A stretch of 64,000 bases of DNA from Flavobacterium ustbae (GTDB lineage: Bacteria; Bacteroidota; Bacteroidia; Flavobacteriales; Flavobacteriaceae), in contig NZ_RPOC01000006.1 in NCBI RefSeq assembly GCF_003946915.1, positions 124,001-188,000 on the forward strand, written 5' to 3'. Numbering within the stretch: the first letter of the stretch is position 1; the number at the start of each line of letters is the position of its first letter. Of this stretch, positions 52,570-61,361 are shown piece by piece. The notes beneath the pieces are model-generated. The model was not told the DNA's origin and made no database searches. It was given only the letters and a program-made list of their open reading frames with translations. A program made the translations under genes and the position numbers.

Positions 52570-54021
52570 TTGAAAATTCTAGACAAATACTTATTAAAAA
52601 CATTCTTATTTACATTTACTACGGTATTTGTAATCTTATTTTTCATATTCATACTTCAAACAGTATGGCTATTTATATCAGAACTAGCAGGAAAAGATCT
52701 CGACTTAATTTTGGTCGTGAAATTCCTGCTTTTTTCTATGCCTCGTATTATCCCACTAGTTTTACCGCTTTCGGTGTTATTGGCTTCGATTATGACTTTC
52801 GGAAATCTAGCCGAAAATTACGAGTTTGCAGCCATGAAATCTTCAGGAATATCATTGCAAAGAGCAATGAGAGTGTTGATTATCTTTATTTTCATTTTAA
52901 GTATTGTAGCATTTTGGTTTGCCAACAATGTTATTCCGTATGCCGAATATAAGTTTGTCAACTTTAGAAAAAATATTGCACAGGCAAAACCAGCAATGGC
53001 TATAGCTGAAGGTCAGTTTAACGATGTTGGCACTTACAATATTAAGGTAAACAAAAAATCGGGCGAAAACGGCAATCACCTAACTGGCGTGACTATTCAC
53101 GAAAAAGCGAATACTATGGGTGAAAATAAAACCGTAATTAAAGCTAAAACAGGCGAACTAGTAAGTAACGAGAAATCTAGTATTTTGAAACTGGTTTTAA
53201 ATGACGGTTATTACTATCAAGATGTTACTCCGAAAAAATATGAGGATCGCACAAAATTGCCTTTTATAAAAGGAAAATTTAAAACACAGATCATCAATAT
53301 CGATTTATCTGAGCTTAATAAAGTAGATGACAGTAAAGAAAGTATTGCAGGAACAAACGCGATGCTGAATGTAAATGAGTTGCGCTATACTTTAGATTCA
53401 TTAAACAAAAATTTAAACAACGAGATTGTTTCCTTCTCTGAAAACATTAATCAACGAGTTGGAATTAAAAAATTTGCCAAAGATTTTCAGAAAGACATCA
53501 AAAAGAAACCGCTTCCAAACGACATTTTGTCTATTTATTCCAACAAAGACAAAGTAGATATTTTAAAAATGGCCGGAAGTAATATTACCAGTAATATTTA
53601 TTCGATCGAAACTACGCAGCGAGATTTAAAAGATAAGCAACGAGAAATCAACAAACACTACAATGCATTATATGAGAAATTCGTTATTGCATTTGCTTGT
53701 TTCTTGATGTTTTTTATCGGGGCTCCGCTTGGTGCTATTATTAGAAAGGGCGGACTAGGGCTTCCTATTGTATTTGCCGTTTTAATCTTTATTACCTTCC
53801 ATTTCATTAATACCTTCGGAAAAAGATTATCTCAAGAAGGCGGTATGGCTCCATTTATTGGATCTTGGATGTCTTCTTTTATTCTGTCGCCTCTCGCCGT
53901 TTTATTGACTTATCGTGCTACAAACGATAATGGATTAATCAATTTTGATGCGATTACGACTCCGATTTCACAACTATTTCAGAAAATCTCTGAGCGGTTT
54001 TCACCTGCTCAAAAGCAATAA
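52570..54021 (+). CDS. lptG: LptF/LptG-family lipopolysaccharide export permease
   Basis: 483 aa from a TTG start at 52570, preceded by AGAAGG; MKILDKYLLKTFLFTF is the conserved family start and no ATG is suitable. Helices 1-3 include ELAGKDLDLILVVKFLLFSMPRIIPLVLPLSVLLASIMTFG; the periplasmic beta-jellyroll domain runs from about 130 to 330; three more helices end the protein (FIGAPLGAIIRKGGLGLPIVFAVLIF). It extracts LPS with LptB and the partner permease. LptF versus LptG not resolved. Confidence 0.88.
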   Translation: MKILDKYLLKTFLFTFTTVFVILFFIFILQTVWLFISELAGKDLDLILVVKFLLFSMPRIIPLVLPLSVLLASIMTFGNLAENYEFAAMKSSGISLQRAMRVLIIFIFILSIVAFWFANNVIPYAEYKFVNFRKNIAQAKPAMAIAEGQFNDVGTYNIKVNKKSGENGNHLTGVTIHEKANTMGENKTVIKAKTGELVSNEKSSILKLVLNDGYYYQDVTPKKYEDRTKLPFIKGKFKTQIINIDLSELNKVDDSKESIAGTNAMLNVNELRYTLDSLNKNLNNEIVSFSENINQRVGIKKFAKDFQKDIKKKPLPNDILSIYSNKDKVDILKMAGSNITSNIYSIETTQRDLKDKQREINKHYNALYEKFVIAFACFLMFFIGAPLGAIIRKGGLGLPIVFAVLIFITFHFINTFGKRLSQEGGMAPFIGSWMSSFILSPLAVLLTYRATNDNGLINFDAITTPISQLFQKISERFSPAQKQ

Positions 54022-54026
54022 TAATT

Positions 54027-55160
54027 ATGTCAACATTAAAAATAAAACTGAATACCATTGAAGAAGCTATAGAAGATATTCGTCAAGGTAAAGTAATCAT
54101 TGTAGTCGATGATGAAGATCGTGAAAACGAAGGTGATTTTTTGGCTGCTGCCGAAAAAGTTACTCCTGAAATGATCAACTTTATGGCTACTCATGGGCGC
54201 GGACTAATCTGTACACCACTTACAGAAAGCCGATGCAAGGAATTAGATCTTCGTGCCATGGTTACCAACAATACAGACCATATGGAAACTGCATTTACTG
54301 TTTCTATTGATTTAAAAGGCAATGGTGTAACGACTGGAATTTCTGCTGCAGATCGTTCTAAAACAGTTGAGTCTTTAGTTGATCCAAATACAAAACCACA
54401 CGATTTAGCGCGTCCTGGACACATTTTTCCGTTGATCGCTAAACAAGGTGGTGTACTGAGAAGAACTGGCCATACTGAGGCCGCTATTGATTTCGCACGT
54501 TTAGCCGGATTTAAACCTGCTGGAGTAATCTGCGAAATTTTGAACGAAGACGGTACAATGTCTCGTTTGCCAGAATTGATTGAAGTCGCTAAAAAATTCG
54601 ATTTAAAATTAGTTTCTATCGAAGATTTGGTTGCCTATAGAATGCAGCATGATAGCTTGATTGTTAAAAAAGAAGATTTTGATATTGAGACTCGTTTCGG
54701 AACTTTTAGATTAAGAGCTTACGAGCAAACGACAAATAAACAAATTCATATTGCTTTAACAAAGGGAACTTGGAATTCAGGAGAACCTATTTTAACTAGA
54801 ATTCACTCTTCTCAGGTAAATAATGATTTGCTAGGAACGTTGACTAATAATGCTGAACAGCAATTAGATGATATGTTTAAAGTGATTAATGAGAACGGAA
54901 AAGGTGCTGTTATCTTTATTAATCAAGATATGACAGCTGTTAATCTTTTAAACAGAATTTCTGAGCTTAAAACTTTACAGGCAAACGGAACTTTAAAAGC
55001 TCCAAAAGTTATTATTGATAGCAAAGATTACGGAATTGGGGCTCAAATTCTTCATGATATAGACATTTCTAAAATCAGATTGGTTTCAAATACAGAACAA
55101 ACCAAACGCGTTGGTATGATTGGATATGGACTTGAAATTACAGAATACGTTAATTATTAA
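54027..55160 (+). CDS. ribB: 3,4-Dihydroxy-2-butanone 4-phosphate synthase with degenerate GTP cyclohydrolase II domain
   Basis: 377 aa. Residues 1-205 are a complete RibB domain: VIIVVDDEDRENEGDFLAAAEKV, MATHGRGLICTPL, GISAADRSKTV, ARPGHIFPLIAKQGGVLRRTGHTEAA. The C-terminal third has the RibA fold (RIHSSQVNNDLLG near 258, then DYGIGAQILHDI) but lacks all three zinc cysteines of the SECLTGD-xxx-RCDCG motif and the RQEGR motif, which reads NQDMTAV. So RibB activity is expected for riboflavin synthesis, and cyclohydrolase activity is not. A separate RibA is presumed elsewhere. Confidence 0.93.
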   Translation: MSTLKIKLNTIEEAIEDIRQGKVIIVVDDEDRENEGDFLAAAEKVTPEMINFMATHGRGLICTPLTESRCKELDLRAMVTNNTDHMETAFTVSIDLKGNGVTTGISAADRSKTVESLVDPNTKPHDLARPGHIFPLIAKQGGVLRRTGHTEAAIDFARLAGFKPAGVICEILNEDGTMSRLPELIEVAKKFDLKLVSIEDLVAYRMQHDSLIVKKEDFDIETRFGTFRLRAYEQTTNKQIHIALTKGTWNSGEPILTRIHSSQVNNDLLGTLTNNAEQQLDDMFKVINENGKGAVIFINQDMTAVNLLNRISELKTLQANGTLKAPKVIIDSKDYGIGAQILHDIDISKIRLVSNTEQTKRVGMIGYGLEITEYVNY

Positions 55161-55161
55161 T

Positions 55162-55560
55162 ATGGGAACAGTAGAAGAAAGAATTCAAAAATCAGAAACT
55201 CGTATTTTTAAAGCGGTTTTTCCTAGCACAACCAATCATTACGACACTTTATTTGGAGGAACAGCATTGCATCTTATGGATGAAGTTGCTTTTATCTGTG
55301 CAACGCGTTTTAGCCGCAAAAAGGTAGTTACAATTTCGACGGGTCAAATTGACTTTAAGAAAGCAATTCCGGCAGGAACTCTAATTGAATTAGTAGCAAA
55401 AGTTGACAGTGTTGGAAGAACGAGCTGCAAAATTCATGTTGATATTTTTATGGAACAAATGTATTCTGAACTTCGCGAAACTGTAGTTTCTGGAACTTTT
55501 TCGTTTGTTGCTGTTGACGAAAACAAAAAACCAACGCCAATTTTGGACGATTTGGATTAA
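55162..55560 (+). CDS. Acyl-CoA thioesterase (YciA/BACH-type hotdog)
   Basis: 132 aa from MGTVEERIQKSETRIFKAVF; an earlier in-frame start would overlap ribB. Hotdog fold with NHYDTLFGGTALHLMDEVAFICATRF (the catalytic Asp helix) and VVTISTGQIDFKKAIPAGTLIELVAKV. It hydrolyses fatty acyl-CoA thioesters. It starts 2 nt after the ribB stop. Confidence 0.9.
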   Translation: MGTVEERIQKSETRIFKAVFPSTTNHYDTLFGGTALHLMDEVAFICATRFSRKKVVTISTGQIDFKKAIPAGTLIELVAKVDSVGRTSCKIHVDIFMEQMYSELRETVVSGTFSFVAVDENKKPTPILDDLD

Positions 55561-55648
55561 TTTTTGAAAAAATCTATTTTTCGGAAATATTGATAATTAG
55601 ACACTTGGAAATTATTTTAAAAAAGTTTAAAAATAATCCCAAAAAAAG

Positions 55649-55679
55649 TTTTGATAACCGAAAAACCGTCTTATATTTG
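55649..55679 (+). promoter_or_regulatory. Promoter of the first tRNA-Ser
   Basis: TTTTG at 55649-55653, 18 nt, then TATATTTG at 55672-55679: a good Bacteroidetes promoter 33 bp before the tRNA. Confidence 0.7.
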
Positions 55680-55711
55680 CACCCGCAATCAGACAATGAG
55701 AGCAACATACT

Positions 55712-55799
55712 GGAGAAATGGCAGAGCGGTCGAATGCGGCAGTCTTGAAAACTGTTGACTGTAACAGGTCCGGGGGTTCGAATCCCTCTTTCTCCGCCA
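55712..55799 (+). tRNA. tRNA-Ser (anticodon UGA), copy 1
   Basis: 88 nt with encoded CCA. Acceptor GGAGAAA pairs with TTTCTCC; D region TGGCAGAGCGGTCGAATGCGGC; anticodon loop CTTGAAA giving TGA; long variable arm; T arm GGGGGTTCGAATCCC. A class II tRNA of normal form. A tyrosine integrase gene lies 260 bp downstream, and a second copy lies at 62213. Confidence 0.97.
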
Positions 55800-55829
55800 G
55801 TAAAAGTTTCAGAAGAAACTTTAAAAGTC

Positions 55830-55868
55830 AAAAGCCTTTAAATACTAGTGTTTAAAGGCTTTTTCGTT
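55830..55868 (+). terminator. Terminator of tRNA-Ser copy 1
   Basis: AAAAGCCTTTAAA (55830-55842) pairs with TTTAAAGGCTTTT (55851-55863), then T. A smaller hairpin AAAGTTTC-AGAA-GAAACTTT (55803-55822) precedes it. Confidence 0.85.
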
Positions 55869-55920
55869 TTTGTATACTTTTCAAAAAGCACATGTTTTAT
55901 CAAAGAATGGTTACCCTATT

Positions 55921-55966
55921 AGTTACCCAGTTTTTTTGAGGTAATTTTTCTCAAAAATGGGTAACT
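55921..55966. repeat. Inverted repeat between tRNA-Ser and integrase
   Basis: AGTTACCCAGTTTTTTTGAG (55921-55940) and CTCAAAAATGGGTAACT (55950-55966) pair with small bulges. GGTTACCC just upstream repeats the word in direct orientation, and GGGTAACTAA recurs at 62453 after tRNA copy 2. These may be integrase arm-binding sites. Confidence 0.5.
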
Positions 55967-56059
55967 AAAAAGGAAGAATTCCCCGGGAATTCCCTGCTAT
56001 CAATGGACTCTCTTAAAATTTTTAATTCAATTTGATTATTAATTTTAAAACTAGATAAC

Positions 56060-57277
56060 ATGTTAAAAGTAATTTTTTACCAGAAATCCGACAGAGTAAA
56101 CAAGAACGGCGAATCTCCAATCTATGCCCGTTTGAGCTACAATGACAAACAAATTTCGATGTCAACCGGACAAGCCATTTCAAAAGAAAGATGGGCAAGC
56201 ACAAATAACCTTAGAAACCAGCTTAAAATTGAAAAGGAAATAGTAATCAAAAACCTGCTTGATCTTTTCCAGCTTAATGCAGCCAAAAAATTTACTGAAC
56301 TCTTCAGAATTGATCCAGAGGTCAACCTTCAACTATTAAAAGCTGAACTTACAGGAAAAGTCAAAATGGACCAGCCTCAAGGTCCTTCCATAATTCAGGT
56401 TATGGATACATACAATGAATTCTTCACCAAAAGAGTCAATTCTGGAGAACGCGCAGCGGCTTCACTGCAGAAGTATAAAAGAGCGAAGGGTTTACTTTTG
56501 AACTTCATTACCAGTACCTACAAAAAGGAAGATATATCAGCATCTGAAATATCAAGTTCGTTTGTCTTCAAACTCGAACAATTCCTTAAATACGAGAGCG
56601 GTTTTAAAGACCAGACAGGCATCAAAAACAATTCGGTGGTAAAATATATGAAAATGTATAAAACTGCCTGCAATTATGCTATTAAAATGGATTTGATCAT
56701 AAAAAACCCATTCAACGTTTATGACGGAAGGCTAAGCGTAAAAGATGCTGTTTTCCTAACCCAGCTGGAACTGAATACGATCGAGAATAAGATATTTTCA
56801 ACACTGGAAAAGGTCAAAGATATATTTCTTTTCAGCTGCTATACAGGATATGCTCCTGTCGATGCCATGGATCTGACCGAGAGAAACTTATCCGAAGATT
56901 CAAATGGAAACTTATGGATTATGACCAGCAGAGCAAAAACTGCGATTAGAGCTAATGTTCCAGTACTGCCCACAGTCGAGAAAATTATTTCTAAATATAA
57001 AAACCAGCAGAAGGGACTCATTCCTAAAATTTCTAACCAGAAAATGAATGCTTATCTTAAAGAAATAGCTGATGCCTGCAGCATAGACAAACATCTTACA
57101 TGGTATGTTGCAAGACATACATTTGCAACAACCGTAACCTTAGGAAACGGAGTAAGACTGGAAAATGTATCTGCAATGATGGGGCATACCAATACAAAGC
57201 AGACACAGCATTATGCAAAAGTTCTTGATGTAAACATTATGGAAGATATGGAGAAACTAAAATCTAAGTTTAGGTGA
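56060..57277 (+). CDS. int: Tyrosine recombinase (integrase), Bacteroidetes ICE type
   Basis: 405 aa. An N-terminal arm-binding domain (MLKVIFYQKSDRVNKNGESPIYARLSYN) is followed by a SAM-like core-binding domain (about 110-215) and the catalytic domain: Arg is weakly placed in YTGYAPVDAMDL, where the usual FxGLR motif is altered, then HLTWYVARHTFATTVTLGNGV and MMGHTNTKQTQHYAKVL with the nucleophile Tyr. The lone glycine-tyrosine-alanine in place of the first catalytic Arg motif is a possible defect. It probably integrates at the adjacent tRNA-Ser. Confidence 0.88.
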   Translation: MLKVIFYQKSDRVNKNGESPIYARLSYNDKQISMSTGQAISKERWASTNNLRNQLKIEKEIVIKNLLDLFQLNAAKKFTELFRIDPEVNLQLLKAELTGKVKMDQPQGPSIIQVMDTYNEFFTKRVNSGERAAASLQKYKRAKGLLLNFITSTYKKEDISASEISSSFVFKLEQFLKYESGFKDQTGIKNNSVVKYMKMYKTACNYAIKMDLIIKNPFNVYDGRLSVKDAVFLTQLELNTIENKIFSTLEKVKDIFLFSCYTGYAPVDAMDLTERNLSEDSNGNLWIMTSRAKTAIRANVPVLPTVEKIISKYKNQQKGLIPKISNQKMNAYLKEIADACSIDKHLTWYVARHTFATTVTLGNGVRLENVSAMMGHTNTKQTQHYAKVLDVNIMEDMEKLKSKFR

Positions 57278-57401
57278 TGTTTTTTTTTTATCGGGAGGGC
57301 TCCTGAATTTGAAACCTCTTTTAAAACTTTGATCAAGTTTAAAACAAAAATCAAAGGACTATTTGTTGGACGTATAATTAACTTAAAAGCTCCCTACAAA
57401 A

Positions 57402-57440
57402 CATGTCAATTGTGTCCACACTGCGGACACAATTGACATG
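57402..57440. repeat. Perfect palindrome A, 16-bp arms
   Basis: CATGTCAATTGTGTCC (57402-57417) and GGACACAATTGACATG (57425-57440) with loop ACACTGC. Its core is a relative of palindrome C at 57637. Confidence 0.95.
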
Positions 57441-57488
57441 GACAAAAAAGTTATATTCCTTTTATTTTTTTATGAATAAAGATCATCC

Positions 57489-57515
57489 AAATCTCTCAAC
57501 AGTGTTGAGAGATTT
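57489..57515. repeat. Perfect palindrome B, 12-bp arms
   Basis: AAATCTCTCAAC (57489-57500), AGT, GTTGAGAGATTT (57504-57515). Confidence 0.95.
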
Positions 57516-57636
57516 CAGCTAAGCAGAGATTTTTTATTTGCAGGTTGAAGGATATAGGTTTCAGCTCGAAAACGATAATTTCTACATTTAACAGCGATCT
57601 ATAAATTGAATAAATCTATTCTTTCTAAACATTTCT

Positions 57637-57663
57637 AATTGCGTCCGCACTGCGGACGCAATT
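57637..57663. repeat. Perfect palindrome C, 13-bp arms
   Basis: AATTGCGTCCGCA (57637-57649), C, TGCGGACGCAATT (57651-57663). It matches palindrome A as AATTGyGTCCrCACTGCGGACrCAATT, the two differing by paired changes that keep both stems intact. Confidence 0.95.
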
Positions 57664-58268
57664 AAAAAAACAAATAAAATTACCAAATAAGATACGTAAT
57701 TTTACTGATTTTCATCAGTTTCAATTTTGTAACAATATCGTGATATCATACATTTTCAAAAATTCAAATTCTAGCGAAGATAGTACTTAACAAACTCAGG
57801 TTAGAAACTATATATAACATTCATAATCACAGAAAATATCAAAGTTGTAGTTTTACATATTTTTTGTTCTTCAGAAATTTTCACTTCTTAATTCCCAACA
57901 CTAATATTGAAGTTCAGGTAATAAGAGTAGTTGTAAATTGCTTTCAAAATTGTATTTTCACTTATAGATCATAGTTTAAGAGTTTACCCTAAAGAATATC
58001 ACTAAGTGCTTATACTTGCTTACAAGGAAAGCAATACGAAATATTCGAAAATAAAACATCTTAAAATATCATCTGCGGTTTGTAGCTTTCATCCAAATTG
58101 TAGCCAGGTTTTATTTCATTAAAGTAATCCCTGACTTCTTCAAACAAGTAACTTTTGGAATATAAAATTGTTTATTAAAAAAAACGAAAGATCCCTCCTT
58201 ATTTTAGGCCCTAATTTCATATCCAGTATATTATCAATACATTGGAACATACGGATTCTGCTTTCTTC
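57664..58268. other. Gene-free stretch after the palindromes
   Basis: About 600 AT-rich bases with no supported gene; a 69-codon frame at 58168 has no protein-like features. Confidence 0.4.
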
Positions 58269-58312
58269 AAAAAAAAAAAAAAAAAGGATAGGCATTTCCT
58301 GCTTATCCTTCT
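58269..58312 (-). terminator. Terminator of the two-gene operon, with a 17-base A/T tract
   Basis: On the minus strand GGATAAGCAGG pairs imperfectly with CCTATCC and is followed by T17 (A17 on the plus strand at 58269-58285). It lies about 45 bp after the stop of the 159-aa gene. Confidence 0.7.
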
Positions 58313-58356
58313 TTTTGATATATTTTCAAATACGGAGCCACACACTAGAAAAACTG

Positions 58357-58836
58357 CTACTTATCGTATTTTTTTAATTCCTCGCTTATAATATCCATTG
58401 CAGAAAGATTTTGAGTCCCAGTCATAAGATGAATATACTGGTTGCCTGCTTTTGGATCAGAGATTATAATCTCTCTATTTATGTACTTCTTATCTGCATT
58501 AGCCTTTAGAAACATAGACTTGAATAGGTGGCTTCTGTACTCTTGATGACTCATGGCCATTCTTTTTTCCGATCTGAGGATCATTTTATCACTGCACACG
58601 CTGTAATAAACCGCATCAAGCAGATCCGCCTTAGCCCTGATCATGGCAACCAACTCCAAAAGCGTGGTGGAAGTCTGAATCACTTCTATGCTTTCAGCGG
58701 TAAAAATAATAACTTCGATTAAAGGGACTGACAGGTTCTCGGCGCCCGGAAAAATATTCGGCGTTTCCTTAAACTTAATGATATATTCAGTTCCGGTACT
58801 TGTAATATAAGGATGGCAGTACTCTTTTCCGGACAT
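58357..58836 (-). CDS. 159-aa protein, second gene of a toxin-antitoxin-like pair
   Basis: 159 aa, soluble: GTEYIIKFKETPNIFPGAE, LIEVIIFTAESIEV, AKADLLDAVYYSVCSDK and MSHQEYRSHLFKSMFLKANADK. The VYYSVCSD and YRSHLFKSMF spacing reminds me of the DUF6169 family, but I am not certain. Its ATG follows directly after the stop of the 46-aa gene with no gap. Behaviour as a toxin is only suggested by the operon form and by the palindromic operator upstream. Confidence 0.65.
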   Translation of the reverse strand: MSGKEYCHPYITSTGTEYIIKFKETPNIFPGAENLSVPLIEVIIFTAESIEVIQTSTTLLELVAMIRAKADLLDAVYYSVCSDKMILRSEKRMAMSHQEYRSHLFKSMFLKANADKKYINREIIISDPKAGNQYIHLMTGTQNLSAMDIISEELKKYDK

Positions 58837-58977
58837 TTATTTCTTTTTAGGGAAAAATTTGTTCCAGTTTTTTTTCATCTCCTTTTCTTCAGCCTCTTTC
58901 TCCTGCTGCAGTTTGCGCACCAAATCTAGCAGTCCTTTAGAAGGTTTGTCGATAATTAATACGTCTTGGGTTTTCAT
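58837..58977 (-). CDS. 46-aa charged protein, first gene of the pair
   Basis: 46 aa: MKTQDVLIIDKPSKGLLDLV, then a highly charged helix RKLQQEKEAEEKEMKKNW and a basic tail ending FFPKKK. Too short for routine gene calling but with a clear ATG, and it is directly joined to the 159-aa gene (TAA then ATG). The small size, first position and charged helix fit an antitoxin or a small partner protein; not recognised as any family. Confidence 0.65.
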   Translation of the reverse strand: MKTQDVLIIDKPSKGLLDLVRKLQQEKEAEEKEMKKNWNKFFPKKK

Positions 58978-59020
58978 TTTTAAAAATATTAGATTAAACT
59001 TTTAATCATTTAATTACGCA

Positions 59021-59062
59021 CAAATGTAGAAAATTAATTGTCAAAATCGCACTTTTGACAAT
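59021..59062 (-). promoter_or_regulatory. Promoter and operator of the two-gene operon
   Basis: The minus-strand -7 box TACATTTG is at 59021-59028. ATTGTCAAAA (59037-59046), TCGCAC, TTTTGACAAT (59053-59062) is a perfect 10+10 palindrome placed over the -33 region, so a bound protein would block transcription. Autorepression is inferred. Confidence 0.6.
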
Positions 59063-60071
59063 AATATAATTTTCATATCTTTATCCGTATATTACTGAAA
59101 GCAAATATCATACCAATCTTTAGAAGGTATATCCCCACATTCTAAGCTATCGATCCTGTTGGATGCCTTTTGTTTTATCCACTAAAAATTCCGTGGCAAA
59201 ATAACGAAAAATATTAAAATGCAAGATTCGGAGCCATGATTTTGGCCACTATTTACATCTTTATCTGAGCGCACCTATAGGCGACCTTTTAGTAGATTGA
59301 GCAAGAGCCCAAAAACAAGGTCTGGATAATATTGTTCTATATGACAAGAGAAAATACTCTAAAAACTATTACTTCAAAGTTTTGTGGCAGAATCGTGACG
59401 CATGATATTTAGACTTCATACCTTTTCTAACAAAAAAAACTAAGACGTATTTTACTGATGCTTCACATTTTAATTTTCGCGACAGAATGGTGGCACATTA
59501 CTTTTACAAAAATAAAAACTTAATAAAATCAAGGTTTTCGGAATTTAGCTTAGAAAAGGTATTTGGTCTATCCCTCTTCAAAATTAGAAGACATAATACT
59601 CAAAGTAATTAGAACGTTTGTTATTATTACAAACTAAATGTTAGTTAGCTGTTCTACTGATACGAAAAATACTTTGTGTATGATCCTTACGTTGCGGAGT
59701 CTGAAGCTTCGCAATAGAATATTTCTCCAGCGTAACTTCCAGACTAATCATAATCCTGATTAATAATTAGTCATCATGAAACTTCTATTGGTCTCGGCAT
59801 CCCTTAAAGTCTAGTTTAACCCCTCATTATAGCGCCTATTTATCGACAGATAAGCAGGCGCTCATTTATCAACTTTCTTAAAGGATATCTAGAAGCGCAC
59901 TATTTTACGTTTCGGTATAACTTGGCAAAGTTTCCATCTACATATCTCTTAGTTTTAAAAATTGACTATTTTATCCAATTTCCTACAATCGATTTTATAA
60001 TTACACAAGCAATTGCATTTTATAATTAAACTTAAATGCTTAATTATAAAAAAGATACAAATAAGACCTTT
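59063..60071. other. Gene-free stretch
   Basis: About 1 kb with no supported open frame on either strand. GC varies along it more than in other gaps, which may reflect decayed genes, but no family could be recognised. Confidence 0.4.
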
Positions 60072-61361
60072 TTATTTGGACACAGTGGCCGTAGGCAGAG
60101 TACCAAATAAGGTTGCGAGTTGCTCAAAATCGATAGTTTTTGTAAGTGTTACATTATAGAGCGGATCCGATCCACCCCTTAGAAAAGTTTCAAAACCGAG
60201 AGAAATTCCTGGATTAAGCACTGTTCCCTCAAAGCGGAAACGGAGGAAAGCAGTAGGATCACTTGTATAACGTTCTCGGACTACAGCATCTCCATTGTAC
60301 ACTATATAATTGGGATAAATAAAATTATTCAATCCCACGACTAAAGAGGTCTTTACATTAATTTTCTCTTCATCCAAAATATAGACGAATCCAAATCCTA
60401 TAGCCTTATTATTTTGTCTGAAATTAGTATTTCGATACATTGGCCCAAATCTAGAAGGTATAATAGTTCCTGCGGGATAAGTAATCGTGTCAGACACAGT
60501 TACCGAATTCTTATAGGTGGTTTTAATGCTCTGGGAATTCAGTGAAAAACCGCCAGTAACGAAAAGTTTGGAAGTTTCTGATGAAAAATCCGTAGCGTTC
60601 CATAAATAATAAATATCAACAAATGTATTGTTTGTTTCTACTTTTTTCACCGTTTTGTATTCACCTACTACCTGACGAATACTGTCAGGATTCACAATAG
60701 GTAATCTTTGACTGAAACTCATTCCACTTAGAGAATCAATGTCATTAAAATACCTATTACGACCGAAATCAATATTAATCCAGCTGCGGGTGCTTTTGTT
60801 GCCCTTTGTTTTTATATTAGCCAAATAATTGGCCTTAAAATAAAGATCTTCTGCTTTTATACCGTCTATTAAATCAAGGTTAGTTCCGGTATATAGCCAA
60901 AGTTCATATCCTTTCTTTTTTGTTAATGCGGGATCTTCAGAGAAAGGTTTAACAAATATTATGTATTCACTTGTAAGAGCAGGATCGATAGGAATCTCCG
61001 TGTTTTCTTTTTTAGCAGTCAATTTTATTTTAATAATGCGGTCACGAGTGTTTTTTCGCTGAAACTTTATGCTAAAAGGTACGTCAAGATCTTTATCTTT
61101 AAATACTATAATTTCCCTTTTTAAAGGAAAAAATATCTCAGTTTCGCTAATTGAAACATCTGTAGGATCTACCGACCAAGTAACCTTTGCTCCTTCAAAC
61201 GCTGGCTGTTTAGGCACCTTAACATTAAAAGTAACTAAAATTTCCTTCTTATTGTCCGATTGAACTGTGTCAATTTTCTTTTCGAATTCAGCTTTTAACT
61301 GCTGTCCGAAAAATGTTGCTGAAGACATTAGTAATACAAAAATGAGTAATTTACTTTTCAT
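60072..61361 (-). CDS. Secreted, beta-rich protein, probably outer-membrane barrel
   Basis: 429 aa. Signal peptide MKSKLLIFVLLMSSATFFGQ. The N-terminal 120 residues look like an immunoglobulin-like or Calx-beta-like domain (VTWSVDPTDVSISETEIFF). The C-terminal 250 residues alternate polar and apolar residues in a barrel-like way (IGFGFVYILDEEKINVKTSLVVGLNNFIYPNYIVYN, LNPGISLGFETFL). No family recognised. It lies alone within the tRNA-bounded region. Confidence 0.7.
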   Translation of the reverse strand: MKSKLLIFVLLMSSATFFGQQLKAEFEKKIDTVQSDNKKEILVTFNVKVPKQPAFEGAKVTWSVDPTDVSISETEIFFPLKREIIVFKDKDLDVPFSIKFQRKNTRDRIIKIKLTAKKENTEIPIDPALTSEYIIFVKPFSEDPALTKKKGYELWLYTGTNLDLIDGIKAEDLYFKANYLANIKTKGNKSTRSWINIDFGRNRYFNDIDSLSGMSFSQRLPIVNPDSIRQVVGEYKTVKKVETNNTFVDIYYLWNATDFSSETSKLFVTGGFSLNSQSIKTTYKNSVTVSDTITYPAGTIIPSRFGPMYRNTNFRQNNKAIGFGFVYILDEEKINVKTSLVVGLNNFIYPNYIVYNGDAVVRERYTSDPTAFLRFRFEGTVLNPGISLGFETFLRGGSDPLYNVTLTKTIDFEQLATLFGTLPTATVSK

